Below, piece by piece: positions 15,884-22,795 of a DNA stretch of 29,751 nucleotides. A program made the translations under genes and the position numbers. Below the pieces are notes generated by a model that was not told the origin of the DNA, ran no database searches, and was given only the letters and a program-made list of their open reading frames with translations. Origin of the DNA: Methanobacteriota archaeon. GTDB taxonomy: Archaea; Halobacteriota; Bog-38; Methanoflorentales; Methanoflorentaceae. Position 1 is the stretch's first letter. Each line of letters begins with the position of its first letter. The stretch spans positions 1 to 29,751 of the forward strand of contig PMYA01000036.1 in the NCBI GenBank assembly GCA_003170935.1, in the 5' to 3' direction.

Positions 15884-16304
15884 TTTCAGTTGTCCTCACC
15901 TTATTTGATATGCGTTACAAAATGAAGGATCTTAAGCGATTTAAGCTCGACTCTGACACACCTTAGGAAACGCATACAACAGGAGCGTCGCCAACAACGC
16001 CGAGATTTGTAAGACCTGCCCGTCAGTGTGCGTAGGGGTCAAGAGCGTCACAAGCGTCGCAAAAAAGACACAGTAATTAAGTAGAGGGCATCAGTTTTAA
16101 GTTTATGCAGCACGAGGTCTGTTGAAAACGTGTGATGAGCGATGCTTTTAGATGTAAGTTTCTTCATGAGGGGTTTAACTCTCAATCAAGTGTTGGAACT
16201 ACGCGAGTTCGTAGGACGCGACCCGAAGGTGCTGCATGAACGCGTAAATCTTCCGGTTTCGCTAGTCACGTAAGCCCAATCCTCGGATGGAATCAGGGGG
16301 GACT
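15884..16304. other. Gene-poor stretch with a possible membrane-protein remnant
   Basis: Contains the deacetylase leader, then an open stretch on the minus strand (stop at 15941-15943, running back to about 16080). It reads as two hydrophobic segments (VFFATLVTLLTPTHTDG and LQISALLATLLLYAFPKVC) but has no good start or ribosome binding site. It may be what is left of a membrane gene. A possible 43-codon plus-strand ORF (16142-16273) is listed separately. Confidence 0.35.
16142..16273 (+). CDS. Possible 43-residue protein
   Basis: ATG to TAA frame reading MLLDVSFFMRGLTLNQVLEL followed by a charged helix (REFVGRDPKVLHERV). An internal ATG at 16166 would give 35 residues. The ribosome binding site is weak. 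Its composition is helix-like and protein-like, but I recognise no family; it could equally be a fragment. Confidence 0.3.
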   Translation: MLLDVSFFMRGLTLNQVLELREFVGRDPKVLHERVNLPVSLVT

Positions 16305-16643
16305 GTGAGGTACATTCGAATCATCGGTGCAAAGTCATTTATGGAGCTGACGCAAGCCAACGTAGCAGATTGGCACCTGTACGGCACGACGTTTCTTGAA
16401 TGGAAAGAGGAAACTGGAAAGGATTATGATGGCTGGGTAAGCGAACGAGTCATCCCGACATTAGACCTTTTTGATTATCTTGCGTGGTATGAGGACGGAT
16501 CGCTGCACGGCTACGAGGGTGGGTATAGTGTCATACTCGATCAGAGCTTCGGACTGTGGACGGGTGTAATACTCGCCCGCGCTGAAAAACTCGGATTGAA
16601 CATCGAGGAAACCCAGAACGGATCCGGATGCTGGATTGGATAG
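16305..16643 (+). CDS. Hypothetical protein, about 112 residues
   Basis: Starts at a GTG with AGGGGGG just upstream. An in-frame ATG six codons earlier lacks such a site and overlaps it. The product is acidic and rich in aromatics (DWHLYGTTFLEWKEETGKDY, DLFDYLAWYEDGSLHGYEGG). It has an alternating strand-helix appearance and a C-terminal Cys-Trp-Ile-Gly. No signal peptide or membrane helix is present. I do not recognise the family. It stands alone on the plus strand next to a pair of unrelated small minus-strand genes. Confidence 0.55.
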   Translation: MRYIRIIGAKSFMELTQANVADWHLYGTTFLEWKEETGKDYDGWVSERVIPTLDLFDYLAWYEDGSLHGYEGGYSVILDQSFGLWTGVILARAEKLGLNIEETQNGSGCWIG

Positions 16644-16776
16644 GTGGAATATTGCAGTTCCGGCAGGCACTGGCAAAAGGCAGCTGTTTCCTTTCGCGCA
16701 GTTTTGTGATGTGACCTATTACGGTTCTCAGCTAAGATTGCCGCGAAAAACGACTAGAGGATATGTGCGCCTGTTT

Positions 16777-17046
16777 CTAAACCTCTTCTTCAAAGCTCGG
16801 AAACTGGAACTGCAACGCCTTGAATCCCTCGCCGTCAACAAATCGCTCATCAAGCATATGCCGCTTGGATCGGCCCATTGAATCAGCTGTGACACCGAGC
16901 AGCGATCCGTCGCTGCGGATCATAAACGTTGAATACTTCGCAAGCAGTTCTTTTATCGTCGACGCTTCCCCCTCATCACGTGCTTGCCACTTCGAAAAGG
17001 TTTGCCGTTGTAACAGCTTAAATTGCCGTGAGGTCAGCGTCATCAC
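16777..17046 (-). CDS. Hypothetical small protein, about 88-89 residues
   Basis: Begins with GTG-ATG, either of which may be used. A GGGGG run lies about 20 nt upstream and no well-placed ribosome binding site is seen. The sequence has a basic N-terminal helix (LTSRQFKLLQRQTFSKW), a second helix (STIKELLAKYSTFMI) and a strand-turn-strand (RSDGSLLGVTAD), ending in an acidic tail. No known family is apparent. It follows the 100-residue gene at 17076-17378 by about 30 nt on the same strand, so the two may be cotranscribed. Confidence 0.5.
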   Translation of the reverse strand: MMTLTSRQFKLLQRQTFSKWQARDEGEASTIKELLAKYSTFMIRSDGSLLGVTADSMGRSKRHMLDERFVDGEGFKALQFQFPSFEEEV

Positions 17047-17075
17047 GCGTATCTTGATAGTTTAACCCCCTTTAA

Positions 17076-17378
17076 TCAACTAACTGCCTTCTTCACTAAC
17101 GCAATTAACTCTTCTCGTGTTCGCACGCGCTCGCGCGTCTTGGTCTTCCCACCCTTAATGACATTTGCAAAAATATCGGGCAGGTCACCCTCTGAGCTTC
17201 CTGTGAGGCCTTGGATAATTCCGCTAAAGACGTCACGCGTTCTTCTTTCCTCTAACGTGATATGTCCAAAATTGCGGAACCACATCTCTATGCGCGTGTC
17301 TTCCGACACGATCGTTATTTTGCGTATCTGCTTCTCCCACCAGAGGTGGATCATGATATCAAACTTCTTTTGTTCCAT
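17076..17378 (-). CDS. Hypothetical protein, 100 residues
   Basis: The ATG at 17378 has GAGAGGG closely upstream. The N-terminal half is beta-rich (FDIMIHLWWEKQIRKITIVS, RIEMWFRNFGHITLEER). The C-terminal half is basic and helical (KTKTRERVRTREELIALVKK). I do not recognise the family. It is the first gene of a probable two-gene unit with the 89-residue gene at 16777-17046. No nearby gene suggests a function. Confidence 0.55.
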   Translation of the reverse strand: MEQKKFDIMIHLWWEKQIRKITIVSEDTRIEMWFRNFGHITLEERRTRDVFSGIIQGLTGSSEGDLPDIFANVIKGGKTKTRERVRTREELIALVKKAVS

Positions 17379-17504
17379 ATACCCTCTCGCGCGTGTTGAC
17401 GTGTAATGTCTTACTCGCTAATACTTCGAGTTCTTTGTTCTTATTATTGTGGAATCTTCAGGGTTACGCCAGGTGCCGATAAAGCCGCTCACTCATACAG
17501 TGTG

Positions 17505-17542
17505 CAAAAAAAAGAAAAAAAGCGGTGCAGCGTACGTGCACC
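17505..17542 (-). terminator. Terminator of the DUF5654 gene
   Basis: On the minus strand GGTGCA-CGTACGC-TGCACC forms a 6-bp stem with a 7-nt loop starting at the stop codon. It is followed by two T runs (T7, C, T8). A strong intrinsic-type signal. Confidence 0.75.
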
Positions 17543-17796
17543 TACTTCGGCAGCTCGACTTGCATCTCTTCAGCCGTAGCGCGCGAGGCGGCACGAGCGA
17601 TCCATACAGTTGCTAACACTGCGATAATAGTGACAATAATTGCGTATGAGAGGGTCGCCGGGATACTTGTAGCAGTCCCTAACACTTCTGTAAAAATTGC
17701 CGTAATGGCAGCCTGCCAAGCAAGAGCAGCGATTAACGCGAAAGCGGTCGTGACAAGGGTCGCTACCACCTTCATATATTCAGCTTTACCCACCAT
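17542..17796 (-). CDS. DUF5654 family small membrane protein
   Basis: An 84-residue protein with two transmembrane helices: VATLVTTAFALIAALAWQAA and YAIIVTIIAVLATVWIARA. The first, with its ALAWQAAI core followed by a short aromatic/acidic turn, matches my recollection of the archaeal DUF5654 family, whose function is unknown. The ATG at 17796 is chosen because GGAGGT lies 7 nt upstream; the GTG three codons earlier overlaps that site. The gene has its own terminator and an unusual duplicated leader, so it is a single-gene unit and probably well expressed. Confidence 0.75.
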   Translation of the reverse strand: MVGKAEYMKVVATLVTTAFALIAALAWQAAITAIFTEVLGTATSIPATLSYAIIVTIIAVLATVWIARAASRATAEEMQVELPK

Positions 17797-17807
17797 GTGT
17801 TTCACCT

Positions 17808-17843
17808 CCGGTAATTTAGTAACCTCCGGTAATTTAGTACCAT
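17808..17843. repeat. Tandem duplication of an 18-nt unit containing a Shine-Dalgarno
   Basis: Two adjacent near-identical copies (CTCCGGTAATTTAGTAAC and CTCCGGTAATTTAGTACC on the plus strand). On the coding (minus) strand each carries TTACCGGAGG, so the DUF5654 messenger presents two ribosome-binding sequences 18 nt apart, of which only the proximal one is properly spaced to the ATG. Confidence 0.85.
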
Positions 17844-18107
17844 CTTCTTTTTGTTAAAATAAGATAAAGAGCTTTCTAATTGCTCGTTTTTCGGCTATTA
17901 GGCGTCTATCTTCAGTGCGTTGAAATAAACCGCTAATTCTAGGTGTTTGTCTGACTACGCGCGTTAGACGATCAGTAAAACGACAAGCAGCAGCGGGGGC
18001 GTCGTTTATGTAAAGTACCGGTCATGCATCGCAGTGTAACCGAAGTCATAAATCCCATAGTAATATAATGCCTCAGACTAAATCACATAAACTAAAGGAG
18101 GGCTTCT
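17844..18107. other. Divergent intergenic region between the DUF5654 and Sm-like genes
   Basis: On the minus strand CTTATTTTAAC (about 17855-17866) can act as TATA box for the DUF5654 gene. On the plus strand TAATATAAT (about 18060-18068) can act as TATA box for the Sm-like gene, with a start near 18092. Nothing coding was seen between. Confidence 0.4.
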
Positions 18108-18293
18108 ATGCTAGACAAGACGATTTCTGAACATTTTATCAACAAAACAATTGAAGTGTACTTCGGCGGCAGACCGAATGAAACCATCACGGGTAAGGTA
18201 GTCGGAAGCGCTGACGGTGTTATTGTGCTCGAGCACGACCAACGTCGGGATTTCATCAACGTTGGAAAAGTAGTGGCCTTCTGGGAAGTATAG
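18108..18293 (+). CDS. Small Sm-like beta-barrel protein, 61 residues
   Basis: Preceded by a strong AAAGGAGGG ribosome binding site. The sequence reads as a short helix (KTISEHFINKTIEVYF) followed by beta strands TITGKVVGSADGVIVLEHD and RDFINVGKVVAFWEV. The G-x-V...V-I-V-L...F-I-N-V-x-K-V pattern is what Sm/LSm or Hfq-like SH3 barrels look like: a strand pair, then a basic strand with Asn-x-x-Lys. RNA binding is a possibility but the assignment is by pattern only. It stands alone with its own promoter. Confidence 0.6.
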   Translation: MLDKTISEHFINKTIEVYFGGRPNETITGKVVGSADGVIVLEHDQRRDFINVGKVVAFWEV

Positions 18294-18479
18294 GACGGAA
18301 GCGTTCAAGCGGACGCACTATGCCTATGTTCTTGCACAATGCGCAAGAGGGTCACCCCACGGTGGTTAGGGGTCTTCAGATCGCCTTTTAGCTAACGTCA
18401 TCGTGCTTTGAAAAGAGTTGACACTAGGTTAGCGACTACGTCTCGAGCACGCGCTGCGGATGTGTAACGTTATGTGAAG

Positions 18480-19004
18480 TCAGGTTTTGATCTTACGCGG
18501 CTTGCATAGGATTTCGCGGATTTCAAGCTCATAGAACTCGTCACTCGTCGCTGCCTTAATGACGAGCGCGGTATCGAACCCTTTAGAACTTCCGCCAAGG
18601 GCCACGACTTCTGCACCTGCTTCGACTATCTCTTCCTGTGCCGCAATCAACGTCAACTCAACGGCGACTTTGGTTCCTTGCCCGAACCTTCGCAAGGTGT
18701 TTTTTACCTCATCGGGGTACGAATAATCAACCTGTTTATAAAACACGTGTTTGAATCCCGAATCTTCAATGCGCTTCTTTGTGTCTGGCGAAAATCGCGC
18801 GGGATCGGTGCCTACAAAGAAGAGTGTTATGTCTGTATTCGCAAAGAAATCCAACGCTTTTTCTGCAGAATCACCTCGCACTGAGGGGATTAAGACGTGC
18901 TTAATGCCGAGTTCGTCTGCGCGCTCTTTCGCGCAGGTCAGTACGGCATTTGTGTTCTCCTCTCCAGGAGCGTCGAAATAAACTATTTTCCGTTCTAGTG
19001 TCAT
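18480..19004 (-). CDS. Pyruvate kinase C-terminal domain-like protein (COG1751 type)
   Basis: A 174-residue protein made only of the alpha/beta domain found at the end of pyruvate kinase. Features are KIVYFDAPGEENTNAVLTCA at the N-terminus, HVLIPSVRGDSAEKALDFF, and a C-terminal EEIVEAGAEVVALGGSSKGF followed by DTALVIKAAT, the phosphate-binding-like Gly-Gly-Ser loop. Stand-alone copies are frequent in archaea and their function is unknown. An ORF extending to 19364 is rejected: ATG at 19004 has GGGAGGT 9-10 nt upstream and starts where homologues start. Confidence 0.82.
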   Translation of the reverse strand: MTLERKIVYFDAPGEENTNAVLTCAKERADELGIKHVLIPSVRGDSAEKALDFFANTDITLFFVGTDPARFSPDTKKRIEDSGFKHVFYKQVDYSYPDEVKNTLRRFGQGTKVAVELTLIAAQEEIVEAGAEVVALGGSSKGFDTALVIKAATSDEFYELEIREILCKPRKIKT

Positions 19005-19173
19005 CGTGATAGTACCTCCCTGTTCCCAGTCTAATAGGATTAAGAACGCGTAAAACTTTCTGTTGATAGGCACACGTAAAATCAAGCTGCATTTGGCACG
19101 TGAGTGTTCAGACGTTGCTTGAGGGGCGAGTACCGCGCATGCCATGTCACGCGCAGGGTCTGGAGTGTGTTCT

Positions 19174-19557
19174 CTACGGTTTTCGTAGGGTTCGAGAAAG
19201 CGCGTTAAACTTGTTCTTGTGATCTGCAATCTCGCTCTCACTAGGCAGAGGCACAACTTTTGACAACTCGGCACAGATACATTCGCGCGTTTCTTTTTCG
19301 AGCTCAAGTGAATCGAGTGCCGCTTCTGAGATGACCCAAAACGCGTGTCGATGTCCAACCTCATTAATCAATTCCACGCTTACGACGCCGAGCGGGACTA
19401 TTTCTCTTTGAGCCAGGCCTCGTGAATCAACAAACGAGCGCTCAATGTCCGCTTGAAGCAAATACGGTCCGTACCTTTCTGCCTTGCGCCCGTCGTTAGC
19501 GAGATAGTTCCATCGAACTGTATTTGTTGATGTCCCACTCTTAGCCTCTCGCTTCAT
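19174..19557 (-). CDS. Hypothetical protein, 127 residues
   Basis: The ATG at 19557 follows CGAGGG by about 6 nt; a GTG five codons earlier is less likely. The N-terminal part is polar (KREAKSGTSTNTVRWNYL), the middle beta-rich (REIVPLGVVSVELINEVGHR), and the C-terminal half helical with a Cys-x-Cys (LELEKETRECICAELSKVV). I recognise no family. It is upstream of and in line with the pyruvate-kinase-like gene, about 170 nt away. Confidence 0.5.
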   Translation of the reverse strand: MKREAKSGTSTNTVRWNYLANDGRKAERYGPYLLQADIERSFVDSRGLAQREIVPLGVVSVELINEVGHRHAFWVISEAALDSLELEKETRECICAELSKVVPLPSESEIADHKNKFNALSRTLRKP

Positions 19558-19572
19558 GTAACGCCCTCGCAC

Positions 19573-19878
19573 TTACCATTCATAGGACTTTCAGGTTGAA
19601 AAAACGTATGTCTTTTCTTCGGCACAAGCAATCGCGCGTTAGCAACTTAGGACTAACCATTATATTTCGGAGCTCAACAAGCAACGAAATTACGCCCTTT
19701 TGTGTTTGCTCAAGGACGTGTGAGAGCAGATAGTAGGGCCTTCTAACTCCTTTTCCAGTTAACCTCTGGCCTTAAATCCATCAAATGTCTGAACGTCGGG
19801 CCAAGCACCGGTCATTGCACAACCGAAAGATTCTTCACATCGCTAGCTTTGAAAGAACTGATAAGAAAGGTCGATCAA
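19573..19878. other. Intergenic region before hxlB
   Basis: A divergent spacer of about 300 nt. A TATA-like CATTATATTT near 19660 faces the plus strand but is about 200 nt from the hxlB start. I see no gene, repeat or convincing RNA structure. Confidence 0.4.
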
Positions 19879-20523
19879 ATGACATCAGATCCCGCAAAGG
19901 GCGAACCCTACGATCGCATCAAGCGAACGATGGAGTCTATCGCTGGAAGAGTACGAAAAGAGGCAAATTCACTCAGCCGTACTGAGGTGAACTCGTTTGT
20001 CACCGAGATCATTATGACACACGAAGAGGGGCACCGCATATTCCTCCTCGGAGAAGGTCGGTCGGGGTTGGTCGCGCGTTCCTTTGCTATGCGCCTAATG
20101 CACTTGGGCTTCGACGTTTACGTCTTTGGGGAAGTCGTCACCCCTGCTGTACGAGAAAACGACCTCGTGATCGCTGTTTCAGGGACGGGTCAAACGGGTC
20201 CGGTCAACGAAACGGCGAGGATAGCCAAGCAGCACGGGGCCAGAATCGCTGCTGTCACCTCTAACGCGGGCGCAGCCCTAGGAAAGCTTGCCGAACAAGT
20301 TGTTACAATCCGTGGTCGAACAGAAGCCGACGAAGTAAGCTTTTTGGAGCGCCAGGTTACCGGCGTTTCAATCTCGCTTACGCCTTTAGGAACGCTGTTT
20401 GAGATTAACGTGATGGTATTCTTGGATAGCGTTATTGCGGGTCTGATAGTGGCTTTGGAGAAAAAAGAGGAAGAATTAGCCGAGCGGCACTCAGACCTAA
20501 AAAGCCAAAGAGATGTGTATTAG
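19879..20523 (+). CDS. hxlB: 6-phospho-3-hexuloisomerase
   Basis: SIS-domain isomerase (214 residues) interconverting 3-hexulose-6-phosphate and fructose-6-phosphate. In archaea it partners hexulose-phosphate synthase in the ribulose monophosphate route, run in reverse to make ribulose-5-phosphate, and in formaldehyde handling. The sugar-phosphate site shows as RIFLLGEGRSGLVARSFAMR, VIAVSGTGQTGPVNETARIA and IAAVTSNAGAALGKLAEQVV. The family-specific C-terminus is LTPLGTLFEINVMVFLDSVI and ERHSDL. ATG at 19879 has AAGGT 7 nt upstream; a TTG ten codons earlier is possible. No hexulose-phosphate synthase gene is in the window. Confidence 0.9.
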   Translation: MTSDPAKGEPYDRIKRTMESIAGRVRKEANSLSRTEVNSFVTEIIMTHEEGHRIFLLGEGRSGLVARSFAMRLMHLGFDVYVFGEVVTPAVRENDLVIAVSGTGQTGPVNETARIAKQHGARIAAVTSNAGAALGKLAEQVVTIRGRTEADEVSFLERQVTGVSISLTPLGTLFEINVMVFLDSVIAGLIVALEKKEEELAERHSDLKSQRDVY

Positions 20524-20533
20524 GCCGATCCGA

Positions 20534-20704
20534 ATGGCACAGGTCGTAAATTGTGCTGTCGTTACTGTTAACACGTTCAAAGCAAATGCGCCTTTAAACG
20601 AAGCTCTTTCACAGCGGCTTACGCTTGAACGGTTAAAAGCATTTGTGTCAGGTAACAAGGGCGTAGAGTGGGTAAACGGGGTGACTCTAGCGTGGACAGC
20701 GTAA
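20534..20704 (+). CDS. Doubtful 56-residue ORF between hxlB and the permease
   Basis: An ATG-started frame (MAQVVNCAVVTVNTFKANAP, then LNEALSQRLTLERLKAF) that overlaps the permease start by 13 nt. No ribosome binding site is seen. Its amphipathic make-up is protein-like but it has no recognised family, and the frame may be fortuitous. Confidence 0.22.
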   Translation: MAQVVNCAVVTVNTFKANAPLNEALSQRLTLERLKAFVSGNKGVEWVNGVTLAWTA

Positions 20705-21054
20705 TCCTTTACATATTGCTTGGAGCGTCGGCTGGAGTTTTGAGCGGTTTGCTGGGAATTGGTGGCGGTATTATACTTGTGCCCGCGCTCGTTCTATTTA
20801 TCGGGCTCACTCAGCACGAAGCGCAAGGTACCACACTCATTCTTTTAACTGCACCATTTGGGCTGCTAGCTGCTCTGACGTATTACCAAAGCGGCTACGC
20901 AGACTTGAAAATAGCGGCTTTTCTTGGAATTGGCTTCTTTTTCGGAGCCTTTCTCGGGGCAAAAGTTGCAACGAATATCCCGAATGTTGTGCTCGAAAAG
21001 ATCTTTGGTGTGGCGCTGTTACTGGTCGCATTGAAAATGCTCCTTAGCAAATAG
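20692..21054 (+). CDS. Half-size TauE/SafE family membrane permease
   Basis: A 120-residue protein of the TauE/SafE (DUF81) family, which exports or imports sulfonates, sulfite and other organic anions. It contains one repeat unit only: ILLGASAGVLSGLLGIGGGI with the family's GxGGG motif, LVPALVLFIGLTQHEAQGTT, then two more helices (IAAFLGIGFFFGAFLGAKVA; IFGVALLLVALKML). That gives four helices, where typical members have two repeats and about 250 residues. It would have to dimerise to make a full transporter. The GTG at 20692 is preceded by GGGGTGA. Confidence 0.75.
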   Translation: MDSVILYILLGASAGVLSGLLGIGGGIILVPALVLFIGLTQHEAQGTTLILLTAPFGLLAALTYYQSGYADLKIAAFLGIGFFFGAFLGAKVATNIPNVVLEKIFGVALLLVALKMLLSK

Positions 21055-21148
21055 CCTCGGAGATTTTTGTTGCTCCCCGATTTAGAGCACATAAACGACG
21101 AACAATAGGAGAAAGGACGCACGCGAGCTTCAATTCAAAGGGAAACTG

Positions 21149-21156
21149 TTATAAAG
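21149..21156 (+). promoter_or_regulatory. TATA box for the His/Met-tailed membrane protein gene
   Basis: TTATAAAG, predicting a start near 21178 and hence an untranslated leader of about 150 nt, long for this window. The leader contains GC-rich self-complementary patches and the repeated unit AAGCCTAT. Confidence 0.4.
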
Positions 21157-21328
21157 GCCCGAAGATGATGAAATCATTTGGCAAATCAAACCCTCTCATT
21201 AGCTGAAGGCCACTATTAAGCCTATCAAGCCTATTAAGGGCCCGCCGTAGGGGTTCAGCGTTGCGTGGCTTTTCGCAAGTCGAGAGCGTGAGGCGTCAAA
21301 CGATACTAGGATTTAGGAGGTTAAGAGG

Positions 21329-21628
21329 ATGGGTCTTATTAAACTGATGTTTCTGCCATTGAGAATGCTAATGTGGCCTGTAATGGCTCCATTAGGTATG
21401 TTGCACCACTCATTCAAGATGGCACTTCGTTTCGGCACGGTGATGCTGCTGTTCGCCCAGCTTATGGTAATGTTGTTCTTGGCAGCCATGTTCATTATGT
21501 TCACCGTTATTCCAACCGTCATTTGGGGGTTGTGTTGGATAATGAAGAAAAAAAAGCACATGGGGGGGCTGGGAAAGCACGGAAAAATGCATATGCACAT
21601 GCCCACGCCCCGTCGGTTTAAACCGTAA
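21329..21628 (+). CDS. Small membrane protein with His/Met/Lys-rich tail
   Basis: A 99-residue protein preceded by TTAGGAGGTTAAGAGG. It is very Met-rich. One or two helices near the N-terminus (MLMWPVMAPLGMLHHSF) and a strong hydrophobic segment (FAQLMVMLFLAAMFIMFTVI, about 42-61, continuing VIWGLCWIM) are followed by a cytoplasmic-type basic tail, KKKKHMGGLGKHGKMHMHMP. The alternating Met and His residues are typical of Cu/Ag- or Ni-binding segments, so metal sensing, storage or transport assistance is a possible role. This is inference; no family was recognised. Its product is on the plus strand; minus-strand frames here are shadows. Confidence 0.65.
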   Translation: MGLIKLMFLPLRMLMWPVMAPLGMLHHSFKMALRFGTVMLLFAQLMVMLFLAAMFIMFTVIPTVIWGLCWIMKKKKHMGGLGKHGKMHMHMPTPRRFKP

Positions 21629-21965
21629 CTTGGACAAATAACGGCGTCAAAAAATTAAAAAAACCCCTACGGTTGATTTACTATAAAAGCGCGCACTGGT
21701 TCTTTTACGCTTGAGAAGCTTACCTATCTTGTAAACAACGATATCGCCCTTCAAGCAATAGTCGTTCGAGTTCGGGCCAATCGATTTTCTTGACTCGACT
21801 CTTAGCTATTGTCGGGCATCATCATCAGCCGTAGAACACGAGCTTCAGAAGAACGCTAGCATAACTGTATCATTGGGCATAGACCACTCTCTCATACCAC
21901 GCACGGAAACCACTTTGACTTCGCGCTTTGAGCTAGAGCTTAGCGACGTCCAATAAGCGCTGTCG
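21629..21965. other. Gene-free stretch with an orphan TATA box
   Basis: TACTATAAAAGCGC near 21680-21693 is a strong plus-strand TATA box. About 26 nt on, GCTTGA (21709-21714) is matched by TCAAGC (21751-21756). Short open frames follow (for example KLTYLVNNDIALQAIVVRVR) but end quickly. No gene could be assigned. Confidence 0.35.
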
Positions 21966-22094
21966 CTATTTTGCAACAAAAGTGCGCGTAGGACACTGAC
22001 TCGTCTCTCGGTCGCCTTGCACCTCATGGCCGAAGCAACTTCCTTTGCTATCGTCGATTGGCTTATAGAATTTACATTCATTGCACGTCGGCAT
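21966..22094 (-). CDS. Small Cys-rich protein resembling glycyl-radical enzyme small subunits (BssC/TutF or HPA decarboxylase small subunit type)
   Basis: A 42-residue protein reading MPTCNECKFYKPIDDSKGSC, then FGHEV, ending CPTRTFVAK. The spacing Cys-x2-Cys ... Cys-Phe-Gly ... Cys-Pro matches what I recall of the small iron-sulfur subunits of benzylsuccinate synthase and 4-hydroxyphenylacetate decarboxylase, and of stand-alone archaeal proteins of this type. Four Cys could hold one Fe-S cluster or zinc. A strong AAAGGAGGGTGAGG and a TATA box (22134-22145) upstream show it is a real transcription unit. No glycyl-radical enzyme is nearby, so the partner is unknown. Confidence 0.7.
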   Translation of the reverse strand: MPTCNECKFYKPIDDSKGSCFGHEVQGDRETSQCPTRTFVAK

Positions 22095-22133
22095 AGCCTC
22101 ACCCTCCTTTGGTTGTTAGAACAGACTTGTTGC

Positions 22134-22145
22134 TTTTTTATATGT
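22134..22145 (-). promoter_or_regulatory. TATA box for the 42-residue Cys-rich protein gene
   Basis: ACATATAAAAAA on the minus strand, about 45 nt before the ATG at 22094. This predicts a leader of about 20 nt that carries the Shine-Dalgarno. Confidence 0.6.
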
Positions 22146-22336
22146 ACTCTCCGTCGCCGCCCAAGCAGTCTTTGTGAAAGTCATTTTCGAGCTTTTCTCG
22201 AGTGCACTCAGCCGCTCGGCGACGGGTGGTAATCAGGACCGCATGTGACTTCTTTTTGAACTTAAAATCTGACGATCAGCGCGTCGTGCTCGAACCGTTT
22301 CAATCTGCCCAGCTAGCAGCATCAGCTCGTCAGCCT

Positions 22337-22476
22337 GTCCATTCCGCGACGGTACGAATGATCGGTGATGGGGTGTCACTATTCCGCGGGAAATCAGGGA
22401 AGTGGAGGGCATCAAACAAGGGGATTTCATCAAGATCACGGTCGAAAAGGTACAAAATCCTGCCAATCAGACGTGA
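22337..22476 (+). pseudogene. Frameshifted AbrB/SpoVT-type DNA-binding protein
   Basis: Frame 1 reads SATVRMIGDG. From there the swapped-hairpin signature continues only in the next frame as VTIPREIREVEGIKQGDFIK, then ITVEKV and a stop at 22474-22476. Restoring one base near 22371-22374 would give an unbroken AbrB domain of about 45 residues with the classic GRVTIPxEIR core. There is no start codon for the second frame (a TGA precedes it). The gene is therefore read as a pseudogene, although a programmed shift or a sequencing error would look the same. Confidence 0.6.
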
Positions 22477-22795
22477 CCGTTACAAACGCGCTTAAAAGGC
22501 GGTAAGCCTGATGTTAGTGTGAATTTTTAGACCATCATTGGTTGGCCCGCTCCCTTCGCGCTCGCTCACGTCTAGGTATCCTCATTTCCTGAACTTAAGA
22601 CAATCGAAGGTTCGCCTGCAGAGAAGTATCCTAGGTTTTTGTACTGGGCAGCGTCAGCCTCTACATCGAAAATCCCGTCATAATTGACGCAGCCTTGAGA
22701 AGCAACCTAGACAAATTCAAGGGTAGCGATAGCAAGAACCCGATCTGTGTGCACAAAATCAGCGTTCAACGTGCAAAGCCACGCCCACCCAATAC
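22477..22795 (+). other. Unassigned stretch with coding-like remnant
   Basis: Between the AbrB fragment and the recombinase remnant. A plus-strand frame is open from 22635 to the stop at 22800-22802 and reads protein-like (LGSVSLYIENPVIIDAALRS, NLDKFKGSDSKNPICVHKIS) but has no start codon. It may be a decayed gene of unknown type. Nothing else is visible. Confidence 0.3.

Noticed and set aside
15941-16080. Hydrophobic minus-strand frame
   Set aside because: Looks like two membrane segments but has no start codon or ribosome site; treated as a possible remnant only.
19005-19364. Long N-terminal extension of the pyruvate-kinase-like gene
   Set aside because: The translated extension is low-quality, basic and Ser-rich, and overlaps another gene; GGGAGGT precedes ATG 19004.
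21755-21780. TTCGAGTTCGGGCC resembling a tRNA T-arm
   Set aside because: No matching acceptor, D-arm or anticodon stem can be laid out around it.
21845-22102. 85-codon minus-strand frame
   Set aside because: A shadow of the real 42-codon Cys-rich gene, which has the ribosome site and TATA box in a different frame.
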